Notes under the pieces: generated by a model
What the model saw: only the letters and a program-made list of their open reading frames with translations
Told to the model about the DNA's origin: nothing
Database searches by the model: none
Translations under genes and position numbers: made by a program
Part shown: piece by piece, positions 49,608 to 63,080 of the stretch
Numbering within the stretch: position 1 is the first letter of the stretch
How the letters are laid out: each line of letters opens with the position of its first letter
Assembly: GCA_037957365.1 (NCBI GenBank)
Contig: JARHVA010004905.1
Coordinates: forward strand, 155,001 to 219,000
Length of the DNA: 64,000 nucleotides
Reading direction: 5' to 3'
Source: Torreya grandis
Lineage: Eukaryota > Streptophyta > Pinopsida > Cupressales > Taxaceae

Positions 49608-51524
49608 ATTGTATGTTGATATGGATAGAATTTATGTTATATTTTAAACATATCTACTATCATAATTTGATTTTATATAAGTCCATATCAAACATTAAAT
49701 ACCCCAAACCATCAAGAAACTTCTTAAAATGAACCATTGACTGTATCCATATACAAACTAGCATGAAGATGCCTTAAGCCTTATGTGGTTGTAGATGATG
49801 ATCTTGTCAGTGTATAGACTGATTTTGACACTTCATTGGTCCTTAAATTCATTTATCTTGCTTTTATTTCCTTCTTTACCCTTGACATAAGTTATTTTGT
49901 CTTTAAGACCTTAAAATCAAAAGGTTTTCATTCTTGAGCCAAGATGGCCTTGAGACTCATACCTTGACTGCATACCTCTGTTGTAGGTCAGCATTTATGA
50001 CTATATTTTTATGCTTTGATTGGCTATATACCTCATGATCATTCTTGATGGTGATTTTATCAACCTTGTCCCTCTTGACAAGATTCATGGAATAGAGATA
50101 GGGTTTGAGGTGTGAGTGAAATGGAAAGATGGTGTGAATAGTATGGAGGGTGGGAGAAAAGAAAAAACATAGTGAAGAGACTGAGTATGGTAGTGCTATG
50201 AAGAGACTAGGATGGTGCTAAAAAAGAGCATGGAGGAGCATGAGATGATAAAAATAGGGGTTGAATGCAAACAAGGACTCATGACAATCATACCATATCA
50301 AACTTCATGCCATAAGAGAAGAGCAAGAGGATGAAACTGAAACATGGTTTTCCCCCAAAAACCTTAAAATATGCAAAACTAGCCCATTGAGACACCCTAA
50401 AGCATGGAGATGGATTTTTTAGCCATGAAACCTGGAGAATTTTTGAGATTTTCACTTGGAAATCATTAAATATTGATGAAACTATTGAAAAACACAAATT
50501 CTTAGAATTTTGAAGCTAACTTCTTCTCCTTGGACTATACAATTCACCCTTGCAAGCTTGCCAACACTGTAAATTAACTGACTAAATTTAAGAGCTCTTT
50601 TTGACCTTGAATTAGATGAATAACACCTTTATAATGGCATGGAAGGGTAGATCAGGTCTGTGTGATTCTGAAATAATTTAAATTTTCCCAAAACTTTTCC
50701 CGAGTGAAGAGAAATTGAAGAAAAACAATTGTCTTCTTGGATGCTAGGCAATAGAATTTGCCCTAAATTCAATTGGATGGTTCATGAGCATGGAGAATAT
50801 AATTTATAAATTTCTTATACTATCAAGAATCCATTTTATTCTAGTCTCTCCACCTCAAATTTTAGAGTTGTACCCTCCATCGGCAGATTGTACTGATAAA
50901 AAACCTATAGGCATGTCCCTTGTGCCAAGAAGCAAGAAAGCAAAAAGAAGCTGGTTTAGGGCCTGTATGTCCCTAAATCTTCATGAAATTGTTGTGGAAG
51001 ATTTAATATGTCTTGTAAATGATCTCCCCTACCCTGGACTATATGAAACCATACAAATTCCATACTACTGCTTCTAAAATGGGTAAAAAGAAGCTCTTTT
51101 TGGCCTTTTAAAGAAATATTTTCACTTCCACCACTTGAATGGAAGGTTTGAGAAATATTTCGTGCCATCCATACAAATTTTCAAATTTTTAACTTTTTAC
51201 TTGGCAAATTTAGCACATGGGAGTCTAATTGGGAGCTTTTTGGCTGTTTAACATATCAAATGACCTTTTTATAATTTGAAACTTTGGACTTAGGCTATTT
51301 TCACCTTTTTAAAACATGAATAAATCTCTTTTTAGATAATTTGATAACTTTTGAGGTCATTTTTGATGATTTTAAACCTCATTTTTTGACATTTTTGGCC
51401 AAAATTAATTTTTTTAGACCATAATTGACCAGTTTGATCAACTACAAAGGGAAATTGATAGTTTTTGGGAACGTTGTAGATAATAGGGGTTGTGATTTAG
51501 CCTTTACAGGTCAAATTACTAACA
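49608..51524 (-). repeat. Right giant LTR of the inner element, second part
   Basis: Continues the match to the left LTR from about 37410 to about 39300. The final 25 bp align poorly with 39300-39323, and the hairpin is lost here, so the right edge is approximate. Confidence 0.8.
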
Positions 51525-53417
51525 AAACCTCTACTCATTTTTATCTTATATGATCACAACATATATCATACTATGGCCTTGAAGGTCTTCCATTTGACTT
51601 TGGTTTATTGTGAGATATATATATCGATCCTACAGCTCTATAACATAATTGGCCAGGCTCGCAGTCTCATACGACCAACAAGTGAGCCTCAGCATCGCTA
51701 AGCCATCAAGATGAATATTCCTTCCCCACCCCCTTTGGTCTTGCTTATTTCAATCCCCATTTACTCTAACATTCATAAATGTTAGAATTGAAACTAAAAC
51801 CACCTTTAATTAGAAGATTTGGGGTACCCGCGTGTGGATGCTAGCTATACCCTCTCACATGACCTACCTCCCAATCAATAATTTCCCTTGATTCTCCCTA
51901 CCCAACCTACATCCTCTTATTCACTATAATATCCCTACTCTTTAATTTTATTCAACCTAGTAACCTATTATAAGAGTCCCCTCTTCCACCAAACTATTTT
52001 CCTCGGTCTCTTTTAGACCTATTTCTCCCACCTTCCTTTTCAACTCCCTAATCTTTTTGTCTTTGTACATTCTTCTTCTATTTTCCCTCTCAATTTTCCA
52101 TTTATAACATTTATTTTCCTTCCTATTTCAACATATTCCCTCATTTAATTAATATTATTATTTACCTCACTTCATATTCTAAAATCCCTCAGAGTCTTTC
52201 TATGAATTCCCTCAAAACTCAATGCTTACTTATTTTTGGGCCCCACTACCTCTAGGGTCAAGGTTTTAAATATTCACCACTTGTCATTTACCCACTTTGC
52301 TACTTTTCTCCCTTGAATAATACCCTTCCATAGCCTATTAACGACATTACTGTGGAGCATGCATAATGTCAGCTTATTTAAATGGTGATGAAAGAACCTA
52401 TTAGGTCACTATGGTAATTTGAGTAGCACCATATTTTCTAAAGCTTGGTAAAGCATATTTTTCCCTTTTTTTAAACAAATAGTGGCAAAATTTTCATGCT
52501 TGAACTTGCTTATCCAAGACTACAAATTCATTTTTCATAATTGAATCAATCATCTAATTACCTCTTAGGTAATCTCATCTACCATTTCAACCAAACCAAT
52601 CAACAAACTATTTGATAGCCATCTTTTCCACCCTTTAGAGATTCCCTTTCTCCAACATCCTTCAATTAGATATAACTACATGATACATCAAATTTGGGCA
52701 ACCAAGTTAACCAACACTCCCCACCTTAGAAGAACTACATTAGGCCTAAGGTTTATTTTGGACATTATGTCCATGGAACTATATAGGCAACATCCACTTC
52801 CCTAGTATATATGGAGTCCACTCAACCACCCCATTCCAACTAACCAACCCACTTTCCCACATCCACCTCGACATTGGCAATTTTTGACCCAACCTCTTCA
52901 CATGTTTTACAATGACCTTGCCATGGTTTTTTTTACCACACTAACTATGCTCATCATGTTGCACTTTTTATGCCCCACATCATGTGTAACTAGACCATTT
53001 TTGTTGTTCTACGAGAGCACTTCCTTACCCTAGATACCTATTAATAACACCGACCTTGTCTAGATGACTCGATAGGCTTAATCTAATAAACTATGATGAA
53101 CATTGTGGATTAGTTACCCTATTGTATGTCCATCTAGAACCAAACCTTATTTTTATCAACATTGGTAGCTTTATTCTTTGCATAATATTGACTATCATGC
53201 TTAGTTGCATTTTATGCACCCATTAGCATTTCACACTCCCAGCTATTTTGTGGCACAACCTAGTGTCTCCCCACCAACTGCTTATTAAACTTGTACCCAA
53301 TTTGGCCTTTCCTAATCAACTCTTAGTTTGAGGGGTAACACCTCCTCCCATACTTGGGGCACCTTGACCTTTGACCAAGTGATTTTTTTACACCTTGTTA
53401 ATTCAAAGTTGCATAAC
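51525..53417 (+). other. 3' non-coding region of the Tat element, second part
   Basis: C/T-rich again from about 51700, with no protein domain. It carries the GAACTACATT...TATAGGCAACA motif at 52731-52790, including the inverted repeat TGGACATTATGTCCA at 52759-52773, matching motifs left of the nested element. Confidence 0.75.
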
Positions 53418-53431
53418 AAAAAGAGGCAAAA
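53418..53431 (+). promoter_or_regulatory. Polypurine tract of the Tat element
   Basis: AAAAAGAGGCAAAA (one C) immediately before the 3' LTR start TGTAGATGCC. Confidence 0.7.
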
Positions 53432-55243
53432 TGTAGATGCCAAAAAATTTCACACTTATAGTTTTTTATGACTAAATCCCTCGAGACCCCCTAAAGACCC
53501 CATAAACCTTGTTAACCTTAAACCAACCCCTCTTAACCTAACCAAATCACTATTCTCATAGTCACATAGTACTATTCAAAATTACTATTTGAAAGTACTA
53601 TTCAAAAATACTATTCACTATCACTATTCACTATGGGACCCACTATCACTATTCATGATGACATGGAAAGTGACATAAAAGGTGATATATCAAGTGATTT
53701 GGAAAGTGACATGGTTTATAAGTGAGGTGGCTTGATGTGGGACATCATACCCCACCTGGAACCCTTTCCAAAGTGCTTAATGACCTCATTTAAGCATCAA
53801 AAGGGTCCCCCATTGAAATATGGTGAATTTACCCTTAAAGGGCCATCATTAAATATGTATTTTGTCTTCACACGTGAAAGTGGCCTTTGAAAATGGGATA
53901 CCCACCTCTTTAGTTTTTTGGAAAAGACAAAGGGCACTATATCCACCCATTTTTGACTTTTCAACCCAAATGGGAGACTCATGATCAAGGTGGGAATCCC
54001 ACCACCCTAATTTTTTGAATCATTCATGCACCCACATGTAAAATGGTGCCAAATCTTGTGGGGCATCTCTTTAAGTTCTTGGATGAAGATAACAAAGGGT
54101 GGTGAAAAGTCTTTTAGCCTCATTTATGCGCATGTGCATGATTCCCATTCAAAATTTGACTCATATACAAGGTGGGAGACACACCAAACCAAATGGGAGA
54201 CCCATAATCAAGGTGGGAATCCCACCACCCTCATATTTTAACTCATTCATGCAAACAATGGGAAATGGAACCATACTTATACTATTTCCTCTTTTGGCAT
54301 GGTTTTTGACAACAAATGCTATAAATACCCCACATTTCCTTCACTCAAGGTTAAGTGGGAAGTTAGTATTTGGTTATTAAAATATTTTTATAAGTATTTG
54401 AAAGAGGTCATCATTTTGGAGGTCATCCACATCTTGGAGGAAAATAATTTAAAGAAATGAAGCTCTGTCAAAATTACCACATGATTCTTTCATCACATCA
54501 TCAACAACATCAACGACCCTCAAGGTAACCTTATTTTTTTTCAATAATTTTATTAAGTCCTTCCTTTCACTACCTTGACCTCTACCTCCTTTACCACATT
54601 TTCCATTGTAATTCTATTTACCTCCTTTTTCCTCTTTTCACCTTTGCCACCTTCACCCTCTTTTCCCCCTCATCCCTTTGCTACCTTAGTTACTTATTGT
54701 TTTATCTTTTCAACCATCCATCCCTCCCATTTTTTTTATATCTAAATCAACCCTAACCAAACCATTATTTTGACCCTCATCAAATTAGCAAACCCAAAAC
54801 CACAACCTTGCCTTAACCAATTTTCAGCATTAGTATAATCAAACTAGTTACTTCTTTTTGGTTAACTTAGCAAAGCATCTAATTTGCTCAATTAATGTGC
54901 TATAATTTTCTATATTTTATTTTATTTTTATAGTCAATTAAGGAAAATATATTTATTATATCATTTCCACTTAAGTGTTTTAAAGAAGGTGGATTGACAT
55001 CCTCCTAGAAAGCTTTTTCTTCTAGGATTTAGCTCATGATAGGCAATCCACCTATCTACTTATCTAACAAATAAGTTTATTTTAGTTTTTTTCTTATTTG
55101 CATGTCATCCTTCTGATCCAAAGAGGATCTCTCCATAATCACTTATATTTAATGTATGCATATTCAATAGGTATCCTTACACACCCTTCTTAACTAGTTT
55201 CTTCTTTTTACACTTAAGAAAAAGTGAAAATTAGATAGAAAAA
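53432..55243 (+). repeat. 3' LTR of the Tat-lineage element
   Basis: Matches 18519-20349 along its length. It has one fewer copy of the roughly 12-bp AGTGACATGG unit (53656-53714), and the ACTATTCA array is longer (about 53570-53655). TATA at 54320-54327. Confidence 0.92.
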
Positions 55244-58200
55244 CTTGTATAAGCCTTTCCAAGGAATTTTATGAGTAATTTATTATTTAAGAGAGTGAAA
55301 TACCCAAACTACATTACAAAATGATTTTCAACTCTCCATAAAGTTATTCACCTTTTCTTCTATTGAAAACATTGAAAAAATACCATTTCTAACAATTCCA
55401 TACAACATTTCATATAAAATAGTTCCATATATAGGACCTTATAAGAGTTTAATATGTGATTCAAGAGTTTTCCAAGCCAATTCAGGGTGTTTGATTTCAA
55501 ATATATGAAGGTTTCCCTAATTGGGTCTATCTTTAGGTTTTTATAGGATTTTGGAGGTCTACCATATTAACGATGGTTCATAAAGTACATACCTCCAAAC
55601 CAAAACTTTATAACATTAAAATCTATCCCATATACCCCCTCCAATGTCTTTAATATCTCTTGTTCCCATGCAAGTTTTATGAATAAATATGAGTGTAAGT
55701 TGGTAGAACTCAGACTCCTTACAAGATTTTTGAGCATGGTTTTAGTCTTAATGATGATTAATAGAGATGGGATATTTAATATCACTCTTTCCTCCATTAG
55801 TGGTGAGTGAATAGGGGCCCCCAATTTACCCTAATATCATTGGACTTGAGTCATTTTTCCATGAATGATGTGAGCATTTGAACTAGTAGCTTGAGGTGGC
55901 TACTTAGGACTATAAAACTCAAGAAGGGTATTAAGACCAAATTTGACATTTAATTGCTTTAATATACATATAAAATTATCCTTAGGACTTATAACATCAT
56001 TATATACCTCTTTAAAGACTTAGGTATGATTGGGAGGGTCTAATATGCCACAAGGAAAAGGCTAGTAAATTAAGGCCTTAAGGTTGCTTTAGGACTTATA
56101 TGCCTAAACTAATTATTAGGATTATAGGTAGGTTGGTGAATTAAAATTCAACCTAAAACATTCCCATTATTAGATATTTTATATTTTTACCCTAACTATC
56201 TATACTATCAACTCAATCTCTCTCTTCCATAAGTCTGCCTTGATTGCCACTACCCAGACTCAATGCTTTATTAATTGGGTTAAAGACCTTAGGTAGGGTC
56301 TTATTTACTTATTCTTCCTTTAATTCTATCCTCTGTATATCCTTTATCCCTTTGCCTAGGGTTTATGAGAAGTTAGACCTATGTAACCCTAAGGGCCTGA
56401 TTGATTGCCTTCCTACCTCACTTGAGGATCCTATAAATATATAAAAAAATTTATTCCTTTTTCATGTCCTCCTCACTTTCTTCCCTAATGGTTTCAAACT
56501 TATAGCAACCCCAAATAAGCAAATGTCCTAGTCCATATGCACATACTTGTACATGTGATGTTTAGACTTAAGAGGTCTAATTGGGATATTAGGCTTTCAT
56601 ATTATTAATTAAATGACCCAAGGATTTATTTAATTAATATGAAAATTTATATTCCTACCTTTCTGCTCTACACCCTACCTCTATGTAAGGTTCCATTGTT
56701 TTAGCTCTCTTATGTGACCCTACCTGTAGGTGGTAGTTAGGACTATCTAAGATAGTGTGTATGAAATCCTCCCCTTTATATTATTTTAATTTTTTTTTAA
56801 ATATTTTATCATTATTTTTAATACCTAAACCTTTTTCACAAACCCTTATAATATTTTCTTATGGGCATCTTCCACTTAGATGCCTTGCTCTCATATAACT
56901 AGCCTTTGCATGACAACTTGTGATCATGACTATGTGTACATATGGGTTCATTGCTTTATATAAATTTGAATTAATCATAACCTTTAGATATACAGGTTTT
57001 AATATAGGTTTTAATCCTCTCATACCTTCTGAGTATTTTCTAACCATTCTAACTTAGTTTCTTTTATACAGGGTTAAAAATCTCCCTTACCTTGTTTGCC
57101 TACCTATTTATGCCTAACATGCAACTTTGAGCTTGTTAACTATGAATGATCATTTGATAGGTGGATTTATTATTAAATAATGATATATTATTTTCTTTAG
57201 TGTAATAATCATGTTGATGACCCTTTATTACCCCTTATAACCTTAAAATAGGACTTCTTATTTAAGTTTCCTTCCATCGACATTTAGGCCTATAGGTTGT
57301 AGTCCTACATAGAGACTATGAGTGCTAAATTTGAGAGGTAGGATAATGTTTCATGGAAAAAAATCATGTTAATTAAATATTATTTATATTTATAATTATC
57401 TTTAACCCATTTAATTAATCATACCTTAAGTGTTTCTTCTATCTTGCAATTGCAACCCTCTATGGATGAAGTGGGAGTCTTGATTGAGTTAGTCTCCTTG
57501 GAGTGAGTTTGGTGGATTTGGTTTCTATTTGAAACTTATTCCTCCATCCCATAATTATTTATATAATCCCATGAACCCTTATAGGATTATAAAAATATCC
57601 CACACTTCAATCTGAATTGTAGTTACATTACTTGCTCAACCTACCCAAATAGGCTTGATGTGATTGTGAGGGCTTATTTTTGCATAATACGCTAAGGATA
57701 AGGATGGTTCTTAGCATAAGGAAATGATAGGTATTAGTTAAAAACCATATAAAATGACCATAATATGGATCCAATTCATATTTTTACGTATCTTTATGGA
57801 TCTCTATAGACACTACAAAGACACCTTGTTCACTTGTATAGAGATCACACAAGACAGTCACCTTAGAAAAAAACTTGAGAGAGTTGTTTAGTCTATTGGA
57901 TAAAATAATTTTGGGACGTATATAAATATTAAATATATTTAAGTAACCTATCATTCAACCTAAAAACACCAAACACCTATATTATTATGTACTAAAATCT
58001 CTACAACATAGAGAAACTCTATCTATAGTCTACAAATGGAGAAAACCTGAATGTTTCCTTGCCCTTTGGGGATCACACATATGAACCAGTGGTGAAGAGT
58101 GATGGAGATGGATATTTATGACTTATATAAGGAATTTATTACCATTGGTTTCATCAAGAAATCCAAAATTATACTAAAATCATTCCAAATTTGACCCTTG

Positions 58201-60555
58201 TATAGATGAAGAAAATAACCTTGACTGCTCAACTTATTAATGTTTGTTCAGAGTATAGGAAATGAATTTGTAGACTAATGCCTAGGATAGAAATTTCATG
58301 GGACCCCATTAATCCATACAAGAACTTGTATCCTCACCTTATCTCTCTTATACAGACTAACCATAAACCTAAAAGCTTATCCAGGTAGCCAAAGAAATTG
58401 GTAGAGAAAGGGAAATGGTTTTGGACCTATCTTACACATTTTGGACATGAAACTTATATAAGACACCTAAAAGAGACCTTAAATGAACTAAAAAAGCTTT
58501 TAAAATTATTACATGGCCATATATATCTATAAAAGGGTTGGATATACCTGCAAAGCCTTAGTTTCTTACATTTTTTCAAGTTTCAGACATTGGGATGCCA
58601 TTGGTAGGAAGGAGGAGGGAAAATATAAGTTGAGTATCCTATCAATCTAGAAAAAATGATATGAATTTTTCATGTCCTCCTCACTTCCTCCCTTTATGGT
58701 TTAAAACTTCTAATAACCCCAAACATGCAAAAGTCATTAGTCTATGTGCACAGGATTGTACATGTGATCTTTAGGCCCAATAGGCCTAATTGGGCATGTA
58801 GTCTCTCATATGCTTACCTCAAAGAACCAAGGATTTATTTTATATTGATGTACTTAAGAGGAAAATTTATATTCCTACATTTTCTTATTCTCACCCTACC
58901 TTTATGCAGGGTTCCTTTATTTTAGCTCTCTTATGTGATCTTGCCTATAGGTGGCAGTTTGGCCTATCTAAGATAGTGTGTATGAACTCCTACCCTTACC
59001 AGTACCTTGAAGTTATTTTTAATATTTTATATTAACTTTTAGGACCTAAAATTTATGTAAAAACCCTCATAATATTCTCTCATGGGCATCTTCCACTTAG
59101 ATGCTTTGCTCTCACATAACTAGCCTATGTATGGGAGCTTGTGATCATGACTATGTCTAAGTGTGGGTTCATTGCTTGCTATAATTTGAAGTCATGTTGA
59201 AATTAATAAACATATGTTTTCATAATATAATAATTTTTAATGATTTTATAACCATTCTAACTTAGTTTATTTTATATAAGGTTTAAAAAATCTCCCTTAC
59301 CTTGTCTACCTACATGTTTAGGCCTAATGTGCAACTTTAATCTTGTTAATCATAAATGCCCATTTAGAGTTAGATTTATTATTAATTGATGCTGAATTTT
59401 TATATTTAATGGAATAATCATGTTTATTACCATTTATTACCCCTTATGCCATCAAAATAGGGCTTCTTACTTAACCTTCTTTCCATCCACATTTTACGCC
59501 TATAAGTTGTAGTCCTAGGCAGAGACTGTGAGTACTTCCTTTGAGAGGTGGGATGATTTTTAATGGTCATAAATCATTTTTATGACATGATATTTATTTT
59601 TATAACTATATTTAACCCCTTAACTTCATCATACCTTTAGTGTTTCTTTCATCTTACCACTACAACCCTATGTGGACAAAGTGGGAGTCTTGACTGAGTT
59701 AGTCTCCTTAGAGTGAGTTTGATGGGTTTAATATCTTTTTGACAATGATTAATCCATACCATAACTATTTATAGACTCATATGACCCATTATAGGCTCCT
59801 CTAAATCTCCTATACTTCAATCCCAATAATAGTTACCTTACTTGTTCAGTTTGCCCAAATAGGCCATATGTGATTGTGAGGGCTTGTTTTTGCATAATAG
59901 GCTAAGGATAAGGATTATTTTAAGGCTAAGGTAGTGATAATAATGAGGTAAATATAATAAAAAATTACCATAATATGGATCCAATTCATGTTTTAACCCA
60001 TCTTGATGGATCTCCACAGACACTACAAAGACACCTTGTTCACTTGCAATTAGATCACACAAGACAGTCACCTGAAAACAAAACTTGAGAGAGTTGTTTA
60101 GTCTGATAGATAAAATGATTTTATGAGTTACATAAATATTAAATTTATTTAAGGAACCTATAATTCAACCTAAAAAACCAAACACCTCCATTTTATACAC
60201 TAAATAATCTGTAACATGGAGAAACTCTATCTATAGTCTACAAATCAAGAAAATTTAAATGTTTCCTTGTTATTTAGGGATCACATGTGCAAACCAGGGT
60301 TGAATAGTGATGGATATGGATCTTTAGGAATTATATAAGGCATTTTTAACCATTTTTTTTATCAAATAGGCCAAAACTAAATTGAAACCATTCTAAATAT
60401 GACCCTTACACAAATGAATAAAATAACCTTGGCTGCTCAACTTCTTATTGTTTATTAATAGATTATAGGCCATGAATTTTTATAATAATGAATATGATAT
60501 AAAGGTCATGGGAACCCATTATGATCTCCTTAAATTTTTTTTTCTTATCCTCATC
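55244..60555 (-). repeat. Right giant LTR of the outer element, second part
   Basis: Resumes the match to the left LTR at about 9355 and follows it to about 12880 by 58630. Then 58641-60555 repeats the segment starting at about 56435, with similarity to about 58330. This is a second tandem duplication not present in the left LTR. The last roughly 1.1 kb of the left LTR (about 12600-13727) has no partner after 60555; the LTR of another element starts there. Confidence 0.8.
56435..60555. repeat. 2.2-kb tandem duplication within the giant LTR
   Basis: Copy 1 is about 56435-58640, copy 2 about 58641-60555 (incomplete). Shared anchors: TTCATGTCCTCCTCACTT (56461, 58669), GGGCATCTTCCACTTAGATG (56863, 59082), CCTTGTTCACTTG (57822, 60031). 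The left LTR has these once (about 10620-12880). Confidence 0.85.
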
Positions 60556-60559
60556 TATT

Positions 60560-61675
60560 GTACTCATCCTGCTTATTAACAATGCTTTTGAACATTTTCC
60601 TATAAGTTTCATTCTCCATATAGCCATAATCTTGAAAATAACATTATGTTTCTATACTCTTTAAATAGTTATAATTATGTATTGGAATTAAATATATGAT
60701 AAGTATCTATTATTTTAGGATGATTTTTATATAATGTGTTTTAAGGATGATCTAGAGAGATAGGTATATAGCATGAAATGTCCTACAACAAAAGAATCTC
60801 ATTACATAGACTATCCTATAGCCACTACGTGACCAAAGTTGTGAATTAAGTGATTTTTATTACTCTTTAAATAAACTCATAGAAATAATGATAACATCTA
60901 TGGATCCCAAAAATTAAGTAGTTGAAGGCTGAAATAGTTTTTTTTGTCCTATAACAAAGTCATAGAATTCACATGAAAGACATCTTGAGCAAAAGGAGCT
61001 AATTTCGATTATCCGAAGTTGAATGTATCTTAGATTAGAATATATATTGTTTTATATAAAAAAATATCCTCTATGATATATATATGTAGTATCAACATTG
61101 AGATATAGTAGATGTTGATTAGAGATTACCAAAAGTATATTTTCTCAAGCAACTATCATTGTAATTTCTTGTAGCAATTCATTATTGCATTTTTTTATTA
61201 ATATGAACAAGCATTTCTAATTTCAATAATATGTTGTGAGAGGAAGGATTGAAGCTAGAGTCATAAGGAGGAAGGGACCCCTGTAGAAGTTTGTAGTAAC
61301 AATCCAACCCATTTTAATAACTAACCATTTTATTTGATTTCTTTATGCATTATGTGTTTCATTTCTAAATTGTGTGATTTACATTTTTTATTATATTTGC
61401 TTAAAGAAGATTCCAATGCATAAGCATTTATTTCATAGTATTTTTTTCAAGTTTAATTTCTAACATTTCATTTACTACATGAATTCACATATTAGATAAT
61501 AATTAACAGAAGGTTAAATTAGAATATTGAGTGTGTACATACAGTGATGCCATCCTATCAAGTCCATGTCCTTGAGTTGAAATTTAAATGAGGTAGAAGG
61601 TAAAGGTCCATGTTAACTCTCCTTTTTAATTTTGATCAAGATAAGTATATTTGATTATGAATTGACTGCTAGTCA
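60560..61675 (+). repeat. Probable 5' LTR of an Athila-like gypsy element
   Basis: The right edge is firm: CA at 61674-61675 followed by four T and a primer-binding site. The left edge is where similarity to the giant LTR fades; a TG at 60559-60560 is a candidate start. The second LTR lies outside the window, so length and identity cannot be checked. Confidence 0.6.
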
Positions 61676-61679
61676 TTTT

Positions 61680-61700
61680 TGGCACCATTATCGGGGAAGG
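61680..61700 (+). promoter_or_regulatory. Primer-binding site, tRNA-Asp type
   Basis: TGGCACCATTATCGGGGAAG resembles the TGGCGCCGTTGCCGGGGA site complementary to tRNA-Asp used by Athila-type and other plant gypsy elements; most differences are transitions. Confidence 0.75.
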
Positions 61701-61899
61701 GTGTTATACACTTGTAATATTCAATCTTGATAGAAACTATTTTTGGATGTTTATTATTTTTATTTCCAAAGTTTTATGTTAGTTAGATTAAATATTTCCT
61801 AATTTCATAGTTGAAATTTCCCTTTTTGTAAGTAGGATAGTGAAAATTTTCAAAAACCCCCATATTTCTAACCCTATGCAGGTAGGGTGGGCAAAAAAA

Positions 61900-63080
61900 A
61901 AAGGTTGATGTATTCAAAGTGAAGAGGAATATATAGGAAGATTTTAGCCTAAATCATTAAATGTTACTAGAAGATCTAAAATTCATCTTGCAGTAACTAA
62001 GGAACATGAAGGAATTTCTGAAGATCACTCATAGTTGTCAATAAAAGAGGTAGCAAACTAGGAATTTTTGGCTAGACTAGTAGTACAAGATGGAGACCAT
62101 GAAGAGGTTCATATATTTGAAAGAGATCCACATGTACCAACTTTGAGAATTCCCAAATTATCACCTCATACATAGGAATCTAAAGTTTTCTTCCCTCTAT
62201 CTCCCAAATTTCTTGCTAAGTAGGCATTCAAGGATATTTTTCCCCTAGAAGAAATACCAAGATAATAGAATCCTCCAATTTAGAGAGAATCTTTGCTAAG
62301 AAACTAGATAAATCTTCTAAACCTCCACACCATTCCCATTGTATAGAATCCATATATTCCTAAAAACAAAGATAAAGTTTCCATCTTCTACACCCTAGGA
62401 AATCAAAGAAGTGATAGGAATTTCGAGCATTAGGTAGCAAAAACCTACCATCTACCAACACAAAGAGTATTCATAGGGGACCACTAGGAAGAAAACACTA
62501 CCAATGTGTCTACTAATTTTTAATTTCCTATCCTTACTCCTAAAAAAAATGCACCCAAAAAGAATATCCCTCACTTTACCCTCCCTAATTTCAAGGGAAA
62601 ATCATCTAAGGATTTAGACACATTTATTTTTAAGATCAACATCTTATACCGTAGCTATGATTATAATAAAGATGCTTAGAAATTCAAATTGTTTCTAGTA
62701 ACACTCAAAGATGTAGCACTTATATGGTTCATGGGACTTGGAAAGGATGCCATTTCTATTTGGGAAGAAATGAAGGAGAAGTTTTTGATGAAATACCAAG
62801 ACTATTGTAGGGATAGAAACTATAAGAAAGTTGATATATTTTGAATGACACAAGCTGATGATGAGTCATTAGAATAATATATGGAAATATTTTTTTTCAG
62901 CTTGCCAAAATATAAGCATATTACAATAGACAAGGAATCAATCAAGCTGATATTCCTGAAAGGGATTAGAGATGATTTTATGGAAGCACTAGATCTAATG
63001 TTTGGTGGTGATGTTTCTACACTACCATTTGATGAACTAGCATTTCTATGTACAAACTACTCAATCACCTATTAGAACCA
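61900..63080 (+). pseudogene. gag of the Athila-like element
   Basis: A capsid-type core spans about 62590-62960: NFKGKSSKDLDTFIFKI, FKLFLVTLKDVALIWFMGLG, AISIWEEMKEKFLMKYQDYC, then the open stretch 62881-63075 with FFFSLPKYKH and IKLIFLKGIRDDFMEALDLM. This is the usual gag order in plant gypsy elements. The N-terminal part (61900-62580) is stop-ridden and only weakly legible. Internal stops include TAA and TGA in the core. Confidence 0.8.

Larger units (their letters stand above)
34655..51524 (-). mobile_element. Inner giant-LTR retroelement (non-autonomous)
   Basis: LTRs at 34655-39323 and 41150-51524 (4.7 kb each after removing the copia insertion) flank a 1.8-kb internal region. The minus-strand primer-binding site beside the right LTR and the sense of the internal protein put the element on the minus strand. 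Possible target duplications are AACCC before 34655 and AACCT at 51526-51530, not exact. It interrupts the pyrimidine-rich 3' region of the Tat element. No polymerase gene is present. Confidence 0.78.
18519..55243 (+). mobile_element. Tat-lineage Ty3/gypsy retrotransposon with nested insertions
   Basis: Paired LTRs of about 1.8 kb (18519-20349 and 53432-55243), a primer-binding site at 20355, a purine-rich tract at 53418-53431 and a CTTAT/CTTGT target duplication define it. The domain order is gag, protease, RT, RNase H, archaeal-type RNase H, integrase, then a very long pyrimidine-rich 3' non-coding region. The extra RNase H between RT/RNase H and integrase is the hallmark of the Tat/Ogre group. 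After removing the nested giant-LTR element (34655-51524) the element is about 20 kb. All genes are broken. Confidence 0.9.
7887..60555 (-). mobile_element. Outer giant-LTR retroelement (non-autonomous, interrupted)
   Basis: Two copies of a long repeat (7887-13727, and 16559-18518 resuming at 55244-60555) flank a 2.8-kb internal region. The internal region carries an antisense protein remnant and, beside the right repeat, a minus-strand primer-binding site. Together these fix the orientation: the right repeat is the 5' LTR, the left the 3' LTR. No polymerase domain is seen, so the element is called non-autonomous. The left end sits in a LINE coding region. The five bases before it are GTTAT; their partner is not visible because the right end is cut off by the element that starts near 60560. 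Inside the right LTR a Tat-lineage element (18519-55243) is inserted. Edges read TT or TA instead of TG, consistent with decay. Confidence 0.75.
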
